This document shows positions 29,135 to 41,300 of a DNA stretch of 64,000 nucleotides, in pieces. The notes below the pieces were generated by a model. That model was not told the DNA's origin, made no database searches, and was given only the letters and a program-made list of their open reading frames with translations. The stretch lies in contig OZ014419.1 in NCBI GenBank assembly GCA_963965975.1, forward strand, positions 1,798,001-1,862,000. Direction: 5' to 3'. The position numbers were made by a program, and so were the translations under genes. How positions within the stretch are numbered: position 1 is the stretch's first letter; the number at the start of each line of letters is the position of its first letter. Origin of the DNA: Xestospongia bergquistia (Eukaryota > Porifera > Demospongiae > Haplosclerida > Petrosiidae).

Positions 29135-32100
29135 ATGGAGTTGATTCTTTCAATTATCTTATTGTTCTTTTGTGTAAAAGGTGATCTATTTGTCAAATGT
29201 GTACTCACTAATAACAATGTGTTTTGTATTATCATTTTTCTTTGTTCAGGTCATTGCAATGATTATTGTGAACATGGATCTTTAAGGTTAGTAAATGGAG
29301 GTACTTATTATGGACGACTAGAGATTTGCATAAATTTTGTTTGGGGTACAGTATGTGATGACTCTTTTTACACTAATGATGCTAAAGTGGTTTGTAGACA
29401 ATTGGGATATGAAGTGGATGGAGGACAAAGAGAGAATATAGAATATTACTACATATATGTAATACTTAATAGTTGTGACATACTATCCAAATGCACATTA
29501 TGGACAAGGTAGTGGACCAACATGGTTGAACTATCTCTATTGTACTGGTACTGAGAGTAACCTTTTGCAATGTCCAAGAGGATATGATATTGGCTATCCT
29601 TATGGTTGCTCTCACTCTGAAGATGTTAGTGTGGTTTGTCCAGGTATAGATACTATACTACTAATCACATAATTATCATAATTTTATATTCTAGTTAACT
29701 CCTGTACACAAGGTGATGTTCGTCTCACTGATGGACTGGTACCAAATGAAGGAACAGTTGAAGTGTGTTATAATGGAGCTTGGACTTCAGTGTGTGATAA
29801 TGGTTGGGGCTATCAAGAAGCATTTGTAGTCTGTAGACAGTTAGGTCTTCCAGCAACAGGTAATAATAATAATAATAATATATATTACTTGATGTTTGGT
29901 ATATATAGGTGCACAGTCTTTATCATCTAACTTCTTTGGTACTGGACATGGAATACCAACACTAACTGACTGGAGATGTATTGGAAATGAAACAAAATTA
30001 TTAGATTGCCTTCATACCAGTGGTTCAACTTGTTTCTCATATCCTGGTGTGTATCATAGAGCAAGTATTAGATGTATAGGAGAAACAGTAACAGGTAACA
30101 TGTATTCTTCTATTATTAAAATATTCATCATTTTGTAACTTTCACATTCAGACAGCTGTGGTATAAGTGGTTCTATGCGTCTTGTTGGACCTAATGGTCC
30201 TAAAAATTATAAGGTTGAGGGCAGAGTAGAGTACTGTAGTAATGGAGTATGGGGTACTGTGTCCTATTATGGGTTTGATGTAAATGATGGAAAAGTTGTC
30301 TGCAGGAAACTGGGACATCAGGAACCACGTAATTTGAATACAAATTTTGTAACTTAGTTTATTAGTTATTCTGTACAGGTGTACTGATATTTAGAAATTA
30401 TGGACAAGGATCAGGTCCTGTTCTTTTTGTATACCTCTACTGTAATGGAAATGAGTTTACTCTGGATGACTGTAGTTTTAACTTATATCCTTATTGGTAT
30501 AGTCACTTCACTGATGTTGGAGTGAAGTGTATGGAAAAAGGTTTTTTACATTATATATTATATCATTCAATATTTATACTTTAATAGTTCCCACTGGTTG
30601 TACTCATGGTAACATTAGATTAGTAAATGGTTCCACTCCACATGAAGGAAGAGTAGAAATATGTCTCAATGGAGAATGGGGAACTATCTGTTGTACCTCT
30701 TGGGACAGAAGAGATGCTCAAGTTGTCTGTAGACAACTGGGATATGACCCAACATGTAAACTAGTATTCATTAGTATATACATAATATTAACTGTGGATA
30801 TTATAGGGGCATCATTTTATACATCATCACAATTTGGAGATGGAGATTTACAACAACTTATTTGGAATGTCCAATGTAGTGGATCAGAGACATCTCTACT
30901 GTCATGTAGTCCAAAAAATTTTTCATCCTGTAATAATTATAATAGTTGTTCTTATTGTTATTATGGTCGTACTACTGGAGTCAGATGTTATAGTAAGATA
31001 ATGATAATATGTTGATATAGACATGTTTTTAATTCAGACTCTACATACTGTACTGAAGGAGATATCAGACTAGTTGGAGGAAATAGTACAAATGAAGGAG
31101 ATATACAAATATGTAGAAATGGAGTATGGGGATTTATATGTGGTGATTACTGGTATTACACAACAAATATAATTGTATTATGTAGACAATTGGGATATCA
31201 CAGTGATAAGAACTGTAAGTTTAATGTCCATCATAATATTTTAACTATTTTTCGTTTGAAGGGCATGCTTATAGTCGGTATTCGTTCTTTGGAGGAAGTC
31301 AAGACACTGCACCATTAGTATGGGATAGATTTTATTGTGGAGGTAGTGAGACATCTCTAACTCAATGCTCAAAGTATCACTATTGATATAGAAGAACATG
31401 TACACAGACTGCAGGAATCTATTGTGCAGGTCAAAATTTTGCTCCATACTAACAGTAATTAAATTCCTTTATATCTACAGATGTAGTCAACTGTACTAAT
31501 TGGTCAGTTCGTTTAGTGGATGGAGAAAGTGATAATGAAGGCAAAGTTGAAATATGTATAGATGGAATATGGATGACAACAGAGGCAAATTATTGGTCTT
31601 ATTCTCATGCTAAAATTGTATGTAGACAACTTGGATATTATGACAAATGTAAGATAAATGTTTTATATGATAGTGAATACTTTAGCTTACTGTAGGGTCA
31701 GTAGCTATCACAGATATAATTTGGAAAAATAAAAGTGAAAGAGTTGGCTACATCTATTTAGGTTGTACTGGAAATGAAACATCACTGAGTAATTGTTCTT
31801 ATCATAAGCCCTGGTATTATAGGTATTTGAGATACTGGTATGATCATATCAGAGCAGGAGCAGAATGTCAGATGAAATCACAGTCAGGTATGACAATAAA
31901 TATAACTAATATACATTATCTTCATTATTTTACAGAGTCATGTACAAATGTTGGAGCTATTCGTTTGTCTGGTGGTAGTCAATTAAATGAGGGTAGAGTT
32001 GAGATATGTCTTGATGGATACTGGGGTACTATGTGTAGTAATGGATGGGATGAACAAGATGCTCTAGTAACATGTAGACAAGTTGGATATCAGACATTAA

Positions 32101-34394
32101 GTGAGGAATTCACTAGTCAATGAAGTGACCATTACCTTCTATATATACAGAAGCTATTCCAATGTATGGTGCATTCTTTGGAAGAGGAGTTGGACCAGTT
32201 CATATGACATCTGTTGGTTGTCATGGCAATGAGAACAGTCTAACTGAGTGCTCTTATATGAGTGGTATAGGAGTAGATAATTGTTATCATGGTAAAGATG
32301 TAGGAGTCATTTGTTTAGGTAAAGAGTAAGAGAGCCATTATAATATATTTCCTCTAATACAATAGATACTGTTAATTTCTATAATGTCACTATATCACTG
32401 AGCACAAACCAGTCCTCTGTAACTATTGGTAGTAATGTGACACTTCATTGTAATGTCTCTCCAAGTCCTCCTAATAACACTACTTATCAATGGAGGACCA
32501 CTGTGTCAGGAGTTACATTATCACAACCTATTTCTACTTATCCAAATGTGATATTGACTGTTCCTACAGGACATACACAACAAGGGAATTACTACTGTAT
32601 TGTTAAATATAATGGAGCAACATTAGGAAGAGGACATACTCAAATTTCTGTAAAAGGTAATATAACATATCCATTTTCTTTATAATTATTATTAATTAGA
32701 TCTTCTTAATCCTGTTGGCAATAAAGTAAAATCTACTACTATTGGGCCTAATGTCAACCTCACAGTTGATATAACGGATAGCTTTATTACTGACTATCTT
32801 CGTGAACTCAACTGGTATCATAATGATCAACAGATTGTTAATACCTCCAACAAGTACAGTATTACTAATGATAATAAGACACTGATTATTACTAATATTA
32901 CTAAAGAAGATGTAGGAGAATACTCTGTTAAATTTGATGGTCTCAGACTGTATCGCTACAATAGAGACTGTGAACAGAAAGTCCTACAACTTCTAAGAAA
33001 CTATCCAGTATTGAGTGCTGCTGTGTTCTATGTCTCTGTTGAGGGTAAGATATGACACTTGTATAATTAGCATAAAACTTGTTATTAATTTAGGAGATAG
33101 AAATGATATTACAAAGTCATCTGCTGCTAGATGTTCAGTTTTTACTTATCCTGTCACTGTTTTTAATAAGACAATCCAGAAAGCTATAATCATTAGTTTT
33201 CTTAATGAAGACAAACAATACAGTAATGAGGCACAAGTATTTTGGTATCATGATGGTAGTAGGGTTACCTCAGGAATGACCAGTAGTCATTTGGGATTAT
33301 ATTCTGAACCATATTATAGTTTGAGTATTAACAATCCTACTGTGTTACACTCTGGATATTATGAGTCTCAACTAACTGTTACACCTTCAATAGTACTGTC
33401 ATCATTGAGTTGTAGTAACTCATATCAAAACTTCCTGACTTCTTCCAATTATCTTAATTTATCAACTATTGTCATAGATTCTATAGTACAAAGACTGGAA
33501 TACTATGGTTAGTAGTAATACAACTAAATATAACATTATGATTAAATGTTTATTATAGAAACTCCATCAGTAAATTTGACAACAGATAAAATCAGTTTTA
33601 ACTCAACATCTAATGCTGAGTTAGTGTGTTCAGTTAGTGGTGGTTATCCTCTATATTATAACATTACATTGATGAAGAATGGACTGTCTATTGCTAACAC
33701 TATTGTATCATCTCAATTAGTCTATAATACTGAGGAAGATCAAACTGGTAGTAAATATGGAGATTACAAATGTGTTGTGGACAATACAGTTATTGTGGTA
33801 ACAACTGCTATAGTAACATTGACAGAGGACACTACCAACACTACCAATACTACCAGCATTACCAACACAACATCAAAAACTGATGCTGGTACTGCTAATA
33901 ATAGTAATAGCTTGTTAGCTGGGCTGTTTACAGCTGGATTCTTTAGTTCAGCCATTGTATTTGTGATTGTTGCTGTGATTGCAGTGTAAGTCAAAATTCA
34001 ATGTGTATTTTTTTAATTTTAATATTTTTTCAGAGTTTGTTTTGCAATATTTCATCGTAATACTACAGAAAAGAACAATGAATCAGAGAGTGTTCATTAC
34101 AGTTCAAGTCAAAGTGTTAGGGTACCAGATACCAGCCTAAAAATAAAAAAAGAAATATTTAATAATAATCCACAATTTTTTAGTGAACAAAAACCAGCTA
34201 CGAATCAGCAAGTGAAGTTCAAGTCTGTAGACACATCCAAAGTTCAGCCGGCAAAGCCTAATTATAAAAAAGCAGGTACAAAACCACCAATCAAACCAAA
34301 GCCTAAGTTTAACACAAAAGATGAAGAATATGTAGATATGGAAGAGGAAATGGAAGTTTATGAACCTATGAACTTGTATGAACTAACCCAGTAA
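29135..34394 (+). pseudogene. R4: SRCR x7 - Ig x4 receptor, subfamily B, disrupted
   Basis: Exon set by comparison with paralogs: 29135-29180, 29250-29429, 29473-29643, 29695-29859, 29909-30094, 30152-30328, 30379-30540, 30588-30755, 30807-30992, 31038-31214, 31262-31429, 31481-31648, 31696-31887, 31936-32100, 32151-32318, 32366-32656, 32700-33044, 33094-33507, 33559-33985, 34034-34394. Three defects: the SRCR1 donor reads GAGAG instead of GTGAG (29430-29434), and read-through of those 43 bp shifts frame to a stop; TGA replaces a Gly codon in SRCR5 (31384-31386); and the promoter is displaced by an insertion. Otherwise it is open and well preserved, so loss is recent or allelic. Ig4, an Asn/Thr-rich stalk and the TM ([20 protein letters not shown]) share one exon. 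The tail carries YVDM, YEPM and YELT, the first two being PI3K-type YxxM motifs, after a Pro/Lys-rich KPPIKPKPK segment. Confidence 0.87.
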
Positions 34395-34538
34395 ACAACT
34401 TAGTGACAAAGTAATTAACTATAACACATCAATAAGCTACACAGCTATAGATATAAGCTACTTAGGATTAATTAAAGTATTGTCTTTTATTTGTAGTTTT
34501 TAAATATGTCTTCCCCTGGTTAATTTTTTTTAAAACAT

Positions 34539-34544
34539 AATAAA
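34539..34544 (+). terminator. Poly(A) signal candidate of R4
   Basis: AATAAA 145 bp after the stop, in a 3' flank shared with R5 and R6 (block containing ATAGATATAAGCTACTTAGG). Confidence 0.45.
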
Positions 34545-34579
34545 TGATTATTTCAATTAATTAGACTAGTAACGATAAA

Positions 34580-35045
34580 TGTCACGCCCCGTTTTGCGGG
34601 TTACAAGTGTAAAATAAACACAACAAAGTATTTGAAGGAGAGACCACAAAAACATTTATCACAACCTCAAGAGCTCCTCCCTGCACTTGAAAGATCCTCC
34701 TGCAGAAGAAGGAGAGATTTTGTCTTCGACATAATATAGTTCAACTGTGACAATTTACTAGTGATCAGTGAATAACAGGTCTTAAAATAATTTCAGTGAT
34801 ACAATTTTATTTGACATAAAATAATGACTTCTAGGAGTGGAAGATTGGTCAACGCAAAATTTCAAGAGTTAAGCAATAAAATTAATCCTTTATGATAATA
34901 AAATTAATCCTTCATTCAATGTCACAGCTGCTTTTGTCAAATATGATAATGAGTTCTTTCTATATATTACAGTTACTGGAAACTATTGACTCTGAAAGTA
35001 CAACTTCAAATGGATTCACTTCAAAAATGAAGAGAGTATTTTGAT
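34580..35045 (+). pseudogene. FAM13-like RhoGAP 5' fragment (exons 1-2 only)
   Basis: Promoter/5' UTR (from TGTCACGCCCC), exon 1 (ATG at 34824) and exon 2 (from 34973) match the intact gene at 57360-57890. The exon 1 donor GGTAAGC has become GTTAAGC. The copy stops inside exon 2 after AAGAGAGTATTT and switches directly to the 3' end of a subfamily A receptor. Not functional. Confidence 0.85.
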
Positions 35046-35300
35046 GACATCATCATTAATTTTGATGATATTGATACTTATGAAGGACTTTACAGTTAAA
35101 CACTACTACTCTTGTACTAAGTGTTAATACATGTTATAATTTTATAATTTAGTAGATTATTCAACTTATCATTTCAGTTTTAATTTATGTAGTAATTGGT
35201 GCTTTTGTAATAAAATTATGTGATTTATATTAACTTTATTGTATACAGTATGTTATCACAAATTGTATACATAATATTATACCATATTCAAGTAAAACTA
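35046..35300 (+). pseudogene. Receptor 3'-end fragment copied from the R3 type
   Basis: GATATTGATACTTATGAAGG and ACTTTACAGTTAAACACTAC reproduce the last codons, stop and 3' flank of R3 (26698-26940). It abuts the RhoGAP fragment with no spacer, a recombination junction. Confidence 0.8.
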
Positions 35301-35329
35301 CTAAGAACAAAGTGATTTTAACAGAAGGA

Positions 35330-35610
35330 ACAATCCTTGCTGTAACTGGTAATTGTTCCTTATAAAAATAGACATAATTTAAACACCTCAACTCCTTTAG
35401 CTGGGAAAGTCCAATTCTGCTTTCTTCTAAGCAGACCCAATGAGAGTAGAATATTAAATGCAATGTTAATTATTGTATTATGTTACATGTATTATTGTGC
35501 TCTCGTTACAACTTGTATTGTGTTTCTATAATAGTGTGCTATATTGTTGTATATAACTAAGAGTGACATCAATTTTTTACAATTATATTACACAAAATGT
35601 TATTTATTTT
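35330..35610. repeat. Duplicated spacer block (first copy 27650-27915)
   Basis: Same strings as the R3-R4 spacer (GAAGGAACAATCCTTGCTG, ATAACTAAGAGTGACATCAA). Non-coding. Confidence 0.75.
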
Positions 35611-35837
35611 ACTAATTTGAGTAATAGACTATATACTATTTACAAAGTTACTAATTGTCTTCAGACAGTTTCCTTAAAAACGTTTAAATGTGTTTTGTTT
35701 TCATAAACACTTACGATCATAACTGCAGTGATGGAATGTATTATAGTGTATATATATATATATATTCTACTAATGAATAATGGTATATGTATATTCATTC
35801 ATTTATGTTTGTCTAATTCTCAAATTGTCAATTTGTC

Positions 35838-36263
35838 AATAAGTCAAGAGGAGAACAATAATGGAATTTTGACAGGACTGTTCTTTGCTAGGTTCATTAG
35901 TACTACAATACTATATGGAATAATCATTATTTAATTATGTAAGTATATATTATATTATAATAATTTTATAGTGTTTTGTTGTTGAAATCAAGAAAAACTA
36001 CAAAGACTTCAAAGCCACAAAAGGAAATACAACATAAAGCAAAGTCTACAACTAGTAGTAAACCATTCAACAAAACACCAAGTTGCACTAAGGAGCAAAC
36101 ATCAAGTATAGGTCCTCTAGTAGTCAGTACTATTGAAATAACAAAAACAGATTTTACTACAGCTACCATCTCAAATGAGAAATGCAAAGGAAAAGTAAAT
36201 ACCTACAAAGCAATGATGTCAATGTATGAAGACATTAGTCATTATCAAGGACTTTATACCTAA
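35838..36263 (+). pseudogene. Orphan TM and tail exons of a subfamily A receptor
   Basis: 35838-35942 encodes the end of the juxtamembrane module and a TM segment (GILTGLFFARFISTT) but runs into TAA at the place where the paralogs read IIM; GTAAG follows. 35972-36263 is an open tail exon related to R1 (LLLKSRKTTKTSKPQKE), ending with YKAM, YEDI and YQGL motifs. No SRCR or Ig exons precede it. Confidence 0.8.
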
Positions 36264-36597
36264 CTTTATATGCCATTGTATAGTTTACTCTTAATGTTTT
36301 TATTATATTTAGTATCAATAGTCAGCTGTTAACAAGTACACACAGTCACACAGTATTACTATGCTGCTTTATGACAGTATTTTAGACTTTAATTTTACTT
36401 TTACTGTTCAGTGACTATGACAAATAAATAATTAATGTCAAGCTCAGCAAATTTGTAAAAGTAAAAAATGAGGATATATATGTAGTTACTGGTCATGGTG
36501 GGTGTTTGTAAGTAATAATTTATCTAGTATTATAGGTCAACAGATAGGATGCTTGTTAGTATTTAAGTATATTTTATATTTGAATTATGAAGAATAT
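36264..36597. other. Spacer without recognised content
   Basis: AT-rich non-coding DNA between two receptor relics. Nothing recognisable on either strand. Confidence 0.5.
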
Positions 36598-37425
36598 GCT
36601 TATATTCAGTTTTAATTCTTAAGAGGAATTCAAGACACAGCACCATTAGTATGGGATGAATTTATTTGTTGAAGAATTGAGACATCTATCTCTGCCTCTA
36701 ACTACAGCTATGGGTATCACAGTTACTAGTGACTCATTAGATTAATAGTTCAGGCAAAATAAATCACAGTTTAGATTTATTTTTTCCAGAATTAATGTTC
36801 AGAAAAAAATACTGCAGGTTGACATTTATATAAACGATTGTCACTACAGATGCAGATAACTGTACTAATTGCATATGCATGGCAGTTTGCTTAGAGTGGG
36901 TAGAGAATGTGGTGATAAGTGAAGGCAAGTTGAGATATATATAGATGGAATATAGATGACGGCAAAAGAAATTTATTATTTGTCTTATTATCAGTTAAAT
37001 TTGAATGTAGACAACAGGGAAATTATGCTACACGTAAGATAAATATAGTAATTACATTATTAATTTATCAATACATTACAGGGTAAGTTACTATCAAATA
37101 TATACACTAGAATTCTAAATATATGGAAGAGTTACATGACTATCATTATTCAAGTTGTACTAGAAATGAAACGTATACTTGTGTGATGACATCAGAGCAG
37201 ATTCATAGTCAGGTATGATATTATAACAACAAAACAATACCACTGTGGTTTGTGTTCAATATTTTATAGAGTCATGTACAAATATTGGTCCTATACATTT
37301 GTCTTAATGGGAGTCAATTGTGTCATAATGGATACTGGGGTAGTGCATATAGTACTGGATGGAATGAACAAGATTCTCATCTATAGCTAGTTACATGTAG
37401 ACAAGCTGGATATCATCCAAATGGT
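36598..37425 (+). pseudogene. Decayed SRCR5b-SRCR6-SRCR7a exons
   Basis: Four exons remain in the original order: SRCR5 second half (36598-36750, GACACAGCACCATTAGTATG), SRCR6 first half (36848-37035, TGTACTAATTG ... GATGGAATATAGATGAC), SRCR6 second half (37080-37214) and SRCR7 first half (37269-37423, GGATACTGGGGTAGTG). All carry stops and indels. The divergence is larger than between R1-R6, so this is an older relic. Confidence 0.8.
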
Positions 37426-37579
37426 GATTAGGTGTTTGGATTATGTTTATTTTTGTATAGAACATCTACCAGTTACAGCAAGGTCTGTTAAAACAGCATC
37501 AAATTAATGTAAGTGTTCATGTACATGATGAATTAATATCACTTTACACTCTTGTTTGCATTTTCTTGTTGTTTTTTAT

Positions 37580-37618
37580 AGTCATTAACCACTATTAACA
37601 AAGAAAACACATTAGTGG
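37580..37618 (-). repeat. Recurrent intergenic motif, copy 5 (inverted)
   Basis: Reverse complement matches copy 4 (TTTTCTTTGTTAATAGTGGT, then TAATGACTA). Confidence 0.65.
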
Positions 37619-37751
37619 AAAACATAACAGTAATGTTTAATGTATCAAGTGTCTACATATTTAACAATATAATTATACATTATGTATATGTAAGTTATCA
37701 GTAGTTGACATTTATCTGTTCTTATAGTACTGCAATAAGTGCTCCTTATAC

Positions 37752-37898
37752 AGGTAATAACATGATAACAATTATCTGTTCCTATACCACTGATATAAGA
37801 GCATCAATATCCTCATTGTCATACCAACACATCTTATGAACTGATCCAATTCCCCTCCCAAAGAATACATCATACACTGGAATAATTCCTATACATAG
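37752..37898 (-). pseudogene. Antisense relic of SRCR7 second exon, second copy
   Basis: Closely matches 28185-28341, so both descend from one duplicated spacer. It has its own small deletions. Confidence 0.75.
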
Positions 37899-38278
37899 AA
37901 GGCAAGAGTATAATAGTAACACAGTGTTGTTGATTACATGTTATATGCTGTAAGTAGTATTATATTCTCACTACAACTAATATTGGGTTTCTGCAATAGT
38001 GTACTGTATTGTCATATAGAACTAAAACTGACATCAATTTGTGCTATTACACTATATGTATAAAATGCTATTAAGTTTGGCATTAGCAATCATAACAGAA
38101 TGTAGTATAATAGTATTAAATTAATATTATATACATACTAATCATAAACGAATGGAATAATGATACATGTATATTTATTCATTTGTGTTTGTCTAATTCC
38201 CACACATGTTTTCATTTACATAAAATATCTTTAGTCCGACAATTTATAATAACAGACAATATATCTACTAGTAAGTGC

Positions 38279-38286
38279 TATATAAA
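38279..38286 (+). promoter_or_regulatory. TATA box of R5
   Basis: TATATAAA 56 bp before the R5 ATG, in a block shared with the R4 promoter and with the relic promoter before 18277. Confidence 0.6.
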
Positions 38287-38334
38287 CAGTTTGAGTTACT
38301 TTGTGTAGTTCATGTTAATATGATGTATTTTATC

Positions 38335-41300
38335 ATGGAGTTGATTCTTTCAATTATCTTATTGTTCCTTTGTGTAAAAGGTGGTCTATTTGTCAAATGT
38401 GTACTCACTAATAATAATGTGTTCTTTTATTATCATTTTTCTTTGTTTTAGGTCAGTATAATAGCAATTGTGAACAAGGCTCATTAAGACTGGTAAATGG
38501 AGGTGGATATTATGGACGACTAGAGATTTGCATAAATTTTGTTTGGGGTACAGTATGTGATAACTCTTTTAACATTAATGATGCTAAAGTGGTTTGTAGA
38601 CAATTGGGATATGAAGTGGATGGAGGACAAAGTGAGAATAAAAATATTACTACATACATTTCAGTACTTATTAGCTGTGACATACTATCCAAATGCACAT
38701 TATGGACAAGGTAGTGGACCAACATGGTTGAACTATCTCTATTGTACTGGTACTGAGAGTAATCTATTGGAATGTCCAAGAGGATATGACATTGGCTATC
38801 CTTATTACTGCTCTCACTATGAAGATGTTAGTGTAGTTTGTCCAGGTATAGATACTATACTACTAATCACATAATTATTATAATTTTATATTCTAGTTAA
38901 CTCCTGTACACAAGGTGATGTTCGTCTCACTGATGGACTGGTACCAAATGAAGGAACAGTTGAAGTGTGTTATAATGGAGCTTGGAATTCTGTGTGTGAT
39001 AGTTATTGGGGCTATCAAGAAGCATTTGTAGTCTGTAGACAGTTAGGTCTTCCAGCAACAGGTAATAATAATAATAATAATAATATATTACTTGATGTTT
39101 GGTATATATAGGTGTAGAATCTTTATCATCTAACTACTTTGGTACTGGACATGGAATACCAACACTAAATTCCTGGAGATGTATTGGAAATGAAACAAAA
39201 TTATTGGACTGCATTCATACCAGTGGTTCATCTTGTTTCTCATATCCTGGTATGTATCATAGAGCAAGTATCAGATGTATGGGAGAAGTAGTAACAGGTA
39301 ATATTTATTCTATTAATAAAATATTCATCATTTTGTAACTTTCACATTCAGACAGCTGTGGTACAACTGGTTCTATGCGTCTTGTTGGACCTAATGGTCC
39401 TAAAAATTATAAGGTTGAAGGCAGAGTACAGTACTGCAGTAATGACGTATGGGGGACTGTGTCTTATTATGGCTTTGATGTAAATGCTGGAAAAGTTGTT
39501 TGCAGGAAACTGGGACATCAGGAACCACGTAATTTGAATACAAATTTTGCAATTTATTTTATTAGTTATTCTGTACAGGTGTACTGATATTTAGAAATTA
39601 TGAACAAGGATCAGGTCCTGTTCTTTTTGTATACCTTGACTGTAATGGAAATGAATTTACTTTGGATGACTGTAGTTTTAACTTATATCCTTATTCCTAT
39701 GATCACTCCACTGATGTTGGAGTGAAGTGTATGGAAAAAGGTTTTTTATTCTATATATTATATCATTCAACATATCTTCATAGATTTCACTGGTTGTACT
39801 CATGGTAACATTAGATTAGTAAATGGTTCCACTCCACATGAAGGAAGAGTAGAAATATGTCTCAATGGAGAATGGGGAACTGTCTGTGGTTACTATTGGG
39901 ACAGAAGAGATGCTCAAGTTGTCTGTAGACAACTAGAATATGATCCAACATGTAAACTAGTATTCATTAGTATATACATAATATTAACTATGGATATTAT
40001 AGGGGCATCATTTTATAGATCATCACAATTTGGAGATGGAGACTTACAACAAATTATTTGGAATGTCCAATGTAGTGGTTTAGAGACATCTCTACTAAAT
40101 TGTAGTTCAAAAAATTTTTCATCCTGTTATAATCATTATAGTTGTTCTTATTGTTATTATGGTCGCACTGCTGGAGTCAGATGTTATAGTAAGATAATGT
40201 TAATTCAGTGATGTAGACATGTTTTTAATTCAGACTCTACATACTGTACTGAAGGAGATATCAGACTAGTTGGAGGAAATAGTACAAATGAAGGAGATAT
40301 TCAAATATGTAGAAGTGGAGTGTGGGGATTTATATGTGATTACCGCTGGTATTACACAGCAAACAGTAACGTTGCATGTAGACAACTTGGATACTCTAAC
40401 AGCAACTGTAAGTTTAAAGCCCACTATAATATTATTCAGTATTTTCATTTGAAGGGCATGCTTATAGTCAGAATTCATTCTTTGGAGGAAGTCAAGACTC
40501 TGCACCATTAGTATGGGATAGACTTTATTGTGGAGGTAGTGAAACATCTTTAACTCAATGCTCAAAGTATCACTATGGATATAGAAGAACATGTACACAG
40601 AGTGCAGGAATCTATTGTGCAGGTCAAAATTTTGCTCCATACTAACAGTAATTCAATTCCTTTAATTATATCTACAGATGTAGTCAACTGTACTAATTGG
40701 TCAGTTCGTTTAGTGGATGGAGAAAGTGATAACGAAGGCAAAGTTGAGATATGTGTAGATGGAATATGGATGACAACAGAGGCAAATTATTGGTCTTACT
40801 CTCATGCTGAAATTGTATGTAGACAACTTGGATATTATGACAAATGTAAGATAAATGTTGAGACAGTTCATTATCATTTACACTGTAGGGTCAGTTGCTA
40901 TCAAAGATATGTTTTGGAAAACTAAAAGTGAAAGAGTTGGGTATCGTTATTTAAGTTGTATTGGGAATGAATCACTATTGAGCAATTGTTCATATCGTAA
41001 ACCATCTGATTATTTGAACTATTGGTATAATGAGATTAGAGCAGGTGTGGAGTGTAAAATGAAATCACAGTCAGGTGTGATATTACTAATAATAACAGTA
41101 TATATACCATGTCCATTATTTTGCAGAGTCATGTACAAATGTTGGAGCTATTCGTTTGTCTGGTGGTAGTCAGCTAAATGAGGGTAGAGTTGAGATATGT
41201 CTTGATGGATACTGGGGTAGTGTGTGTAGTAATGGATGGGATGAACAAGATGCTCTAGTAACATGTAGACAAGCTGGATATCAGACATTAAGTGAGGAAT

